Below are positions 61,671 through 64,000 of a stretch of DNA of 64,000 nt, piece after piece. The position numbers were made by a program, and so were the translations under genes. The stretch is from assembly GCA_964035545.1 (NCBI GenBank), contig OZ037766.1, forward strand, positions 28,864,673 through 28,928,672. The letters are read 5' to 3'. Within the stretch, counting starts at the first letter, position 1. Each line of letters opens with the position of its first letter. Below the pieces are notes generated by a model. The model had not been told where the DNA came from and did no database searches. It worked only from the letters and a program-made list of their open reading frames with translations. Source of the stretch: Bugula neritina. Taxonomy: Eukaryota > Bryozoa > Gymnolaemata > Cheilostomatida > Bugulidae.

Positions 61671-63753
61671 ACTAAAACTCCGTCCACCTCGAGTTTTACG
61701 GAACTTGGGCAGATACCGGGACCACCGCTCTTCTCAAAACCACTCTCACTATTTAGGCATATTTGCCATAGTTGTACTTATTCTCATACATTTTATGTGT
61801 GATTTTAATTGAGTTTTATTGTATCAACTTAAAATGGATCTGGCATTTATAGAAAAACTGATATCTATAAAAAATTCCGCTAAGCTAAACTTGTACCAAT
61901 TAGTAACCGTTAGCTCATCATGTATTGCTAGAATTCTAAGCTAAAACATGATTGGCTGATGCCTCTCAGCCTTCTTGACTTGATACATTTTCGCTGCAAC
62001 CTTCAAACTGCAGTTGGTAGTTGTCCTTGTAAACATGTATTCTAGTATAACCTCTGTCGTTTATGCTTAACAGTAATTCTATTGATCTATAGTAAAATTC
62101 CTTGTATTGAGAATGATGAAGTATTCCAATGTTTTAACACATTCTCAATTCATCATATTTCAGTATTGAGTCTTTTTTGGGATAGGCAATTTTATGTATT
62201 ATTAGTAATTGTTTAAATTAACATTTTAAGTAAATGAAGAATCACCTTTTAGGTAAAATGCTACATTTTTGGTAGCATAATTTAGTTATCTTGAGTAAAA
62301 CTGTACAAGTCACCTTCATTGTGGTATGCTGTGCCACAGCATTACACTATATTCATTTCTAGTCTTAGTTAGTTGGAGCTACTGTAGTTAGGGGCTGTTG
62401 AATCTAGATGTAAGTTAAGTAGCTAGGCAGTTGCTTATTTCTCTTTTCAATAGTAACGGACCTGGCGTTCTATTATTTTCCTGAAAGCTGTAAGACATTT
62501 ATCCTGTGTGCCGTATATTAACCCTTACTCGACAACCATTATATTATACAACTTTATAAAAAATTAAAAATGAAAAGATTATATCTATGCTGTGCTGTCA
62601 TGCCAATTTGTTCAATAAATATCTATAATGTTTCTCTTCTTGGTATTCTGTCTCACATAGACGTATAATAAAACAACATTTTTTTTCTTGAGGTTATATG
62701 GCAGGATGTAATGTCATTTGCTTTTGGTATTCTGAATACCTAATTGTATATTAAAAGTCACATGCAAATTATGGCACTCTACTTGTATACTCTGACCAGA
62801 CTATGATGTCTTGCCAAATTTTATCAACATCTAAAATACAATTGATTTAATATTCTTAGCAAAAGACATTGGAAAAAAAATAAAAATAAATTGTTCCTTG
62901 GATTTAAAACAATCTTAGCAACCATAACTTTCTGTAAAATTTATTGATGTTCAAACTAAAAGTTTCATTGTATTATATGAAGGCTTTAAATCGAAATGTC
63001 ACTTCAACATTTACTAATTCAACAGGAAAAAATCAGTTTCAAGAGAGCACCATATACCAATATGTGAAATGAGAAGAAGCTTTTTAGTAAAGAAAGACAA
63101 CCTACAGCACGTTGAAGTATTAAGCATTTTAATGATAGATATCATATACTCTATATTTCATAGGTAATACAATCATATAAATTTTTTAATTCAGTAGTAT
63201 AACGTACTTGCTATCTGTCTGCTGCACAAAGTAACCATGTGTGCAAACATAACTTTTTGTAACATAAGTTGCTTCCCGTAATTATATGCAATTATATATA
63301 GGTCTATAAAAAAATAATAACAAACACATCTAGCAATGTTAACATCTGCTTGGTGTATGAATATTTCATCTGTATACTATAATAAGCAGAAAGTGCATGT
63401 GCATGGGAAGAAATAAAATTTATTCTTATAGGGTAGGTAATAAAATATTATAGCTGAGGTAGGTAGCTTGACTTTAATTTTAACAGATAGAGTATAGATT
63501 CTAATATATAAACATAACTTTATTCTAGATTTTTTATTGCAACCTCTATAATTTTATGTGTTCACTGCAATTCTGTAGCTAAATTGGTGTTGAGATTGTA
63601 TATAATTATATGGATTTGCAATTATCAGTCTGTTCACTAGTTTATCACCAGCATATATAGTATTTTTCTGCAAACTATTCTCTACTAATGTAACTGCTAT
63701 AGTCACAATTACTGCCTATAATGTATCAAGATTTTGATATAAATTAGATGAAT
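61671..63753. other. AMMECR1 3' UTR and flank
   Basis: Non-coding. AATAAA at 62614-62619 is a reasonable polyadenylation signal, giving a 3' UTR of about 950 nt. Nothing else recognised to 63753. Confidence 0.45.
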
Positions 63754-63998
63754 TTATTTCTCAAGAACTTGAAGCATTTGCACAAATATTGTCCCATGAA
63801 GCCACTGAACTAGAAATATTAACTTTTCCACTTCATTGCATGAAGCCATGCCTATAATAATATTATAATCTCCATTTTTGAATAATAGTTTTACACCATA
63901 GTTGTTTTCTCCTGTATTATTAAAGAAACAACTCCTTATTGCTAGTCTCGGTATATCGCATACTATATTAGAAGATGAGGTAAAGTCACATGATAACA
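63754..63998 (-). CDS. Possible terminal exon of an unrecognised gene, cut by the window edge
   Basis: An open minus-strand frame of 81 codons from the window edge to a TAA at 63754-63756. It looks coding: balanced composition with Cys and Trp, no low complexity (GENNYGVKLLFKNGDYNIIIG, then ASCNEVEKLIFLVQWLHG). I do not recognise the family. It is open at the right edge, so the true exon start lies in the segment or beyond it. A chance ORF is not excluded in AT-rich DNA. Confidence 0.4.
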   Translation of the reverse strand, partial: LSCDFTSSSNIVCDIPRLAIRSCFFNNTGENNYGVKLLFKNGDYNIIIGMASCNEVEKLIFLVQWLHGTIFVQMLQVLEK

Positions 63999-64000
63999 TC

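Overview
This is an AT-rich stretch of animal nuclear DNA. The evidence is GT-AG introns of 0.1-5 kb, metazoan-only domain combinations (collagen triplets with a short-chain-collagen C-terminal domain, CUB/sushi receptor, Gab-type docking protein), tRNA-derived SINEs, a Penelope-like retroelement fragment and abundant micro- and minisatellites. A secreted prohormone-like gene and the Gab adaptor suggest a bilaterian invertebrate. A lophotrochozoan would fit, but the phylum is inference.

Layout. (1) 1-1.1 kb: a lysine-rich orphan ORF (+). (2) 1.1-12.3 kb: gene-poor DNA with SINEs, a non-autonomous TIR element (copy A, 7474-8768), CA and TC tracts and a half-kilobase duplicated repeat. (3) 12.3-18.9 kb: a six-exon collagen-like gene (+) whose introns hold copy B of the TIR element, a 10-bp repeat array and a Penelope-type GIY-YIG fragment between inverted repeats; its second exon carries an apparent one-base frameshift. 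(4) 21.0-27.3 kb: an eight-coding-exon single-pass receptor (+) with CUB-like domains, a Thr-rich insert, four sushi domains and a Tyr-motif tail. (5) 32.6-40.4 kb: a five-coding-exon secreted precursor (+) with four Lys-Arg sites, reading as a putative neuropeptide or prohormone. (6) 42.6-56.9 kb: a 13-exon GRB2-associated-binding (Gab/Dos) docking protein (-), with PH domain, YDVP motifs, proline-rich motifs and the paired C-terminal SHP2-type tyrosines. (7) 58.4-61.7 kb: a six-exon AMMECR1-family gene (+), divergent from Gab across about 1.5 kb of AT-rich DNA. (8) The right edge holds an open reading segment on the minus strand that may be a terminal exon.

Gene models were built by hand from splice sites, phase continuity and family resemblance. 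In the receptor, prohormone, Gab and AMMECR1 models every coding junction is in phase. The collagen model is in phase except for one surplus base in exon 2.

The most interesting observations are: a 17-unit, 24-bp minisatellite on the 5' splice site of a Gab exon, which turns one donor into a ladder of in-frame donors; a second minisatellite abutting an acceptor of the same gene; the unrecognised prohormone-like gene with a Lys-Arg site made by splicing; the Penelope endonuclease fragment bounded by 85-bp inverted repeats; and an unrecognised TIR element family with a 38-bp internal palindrome.
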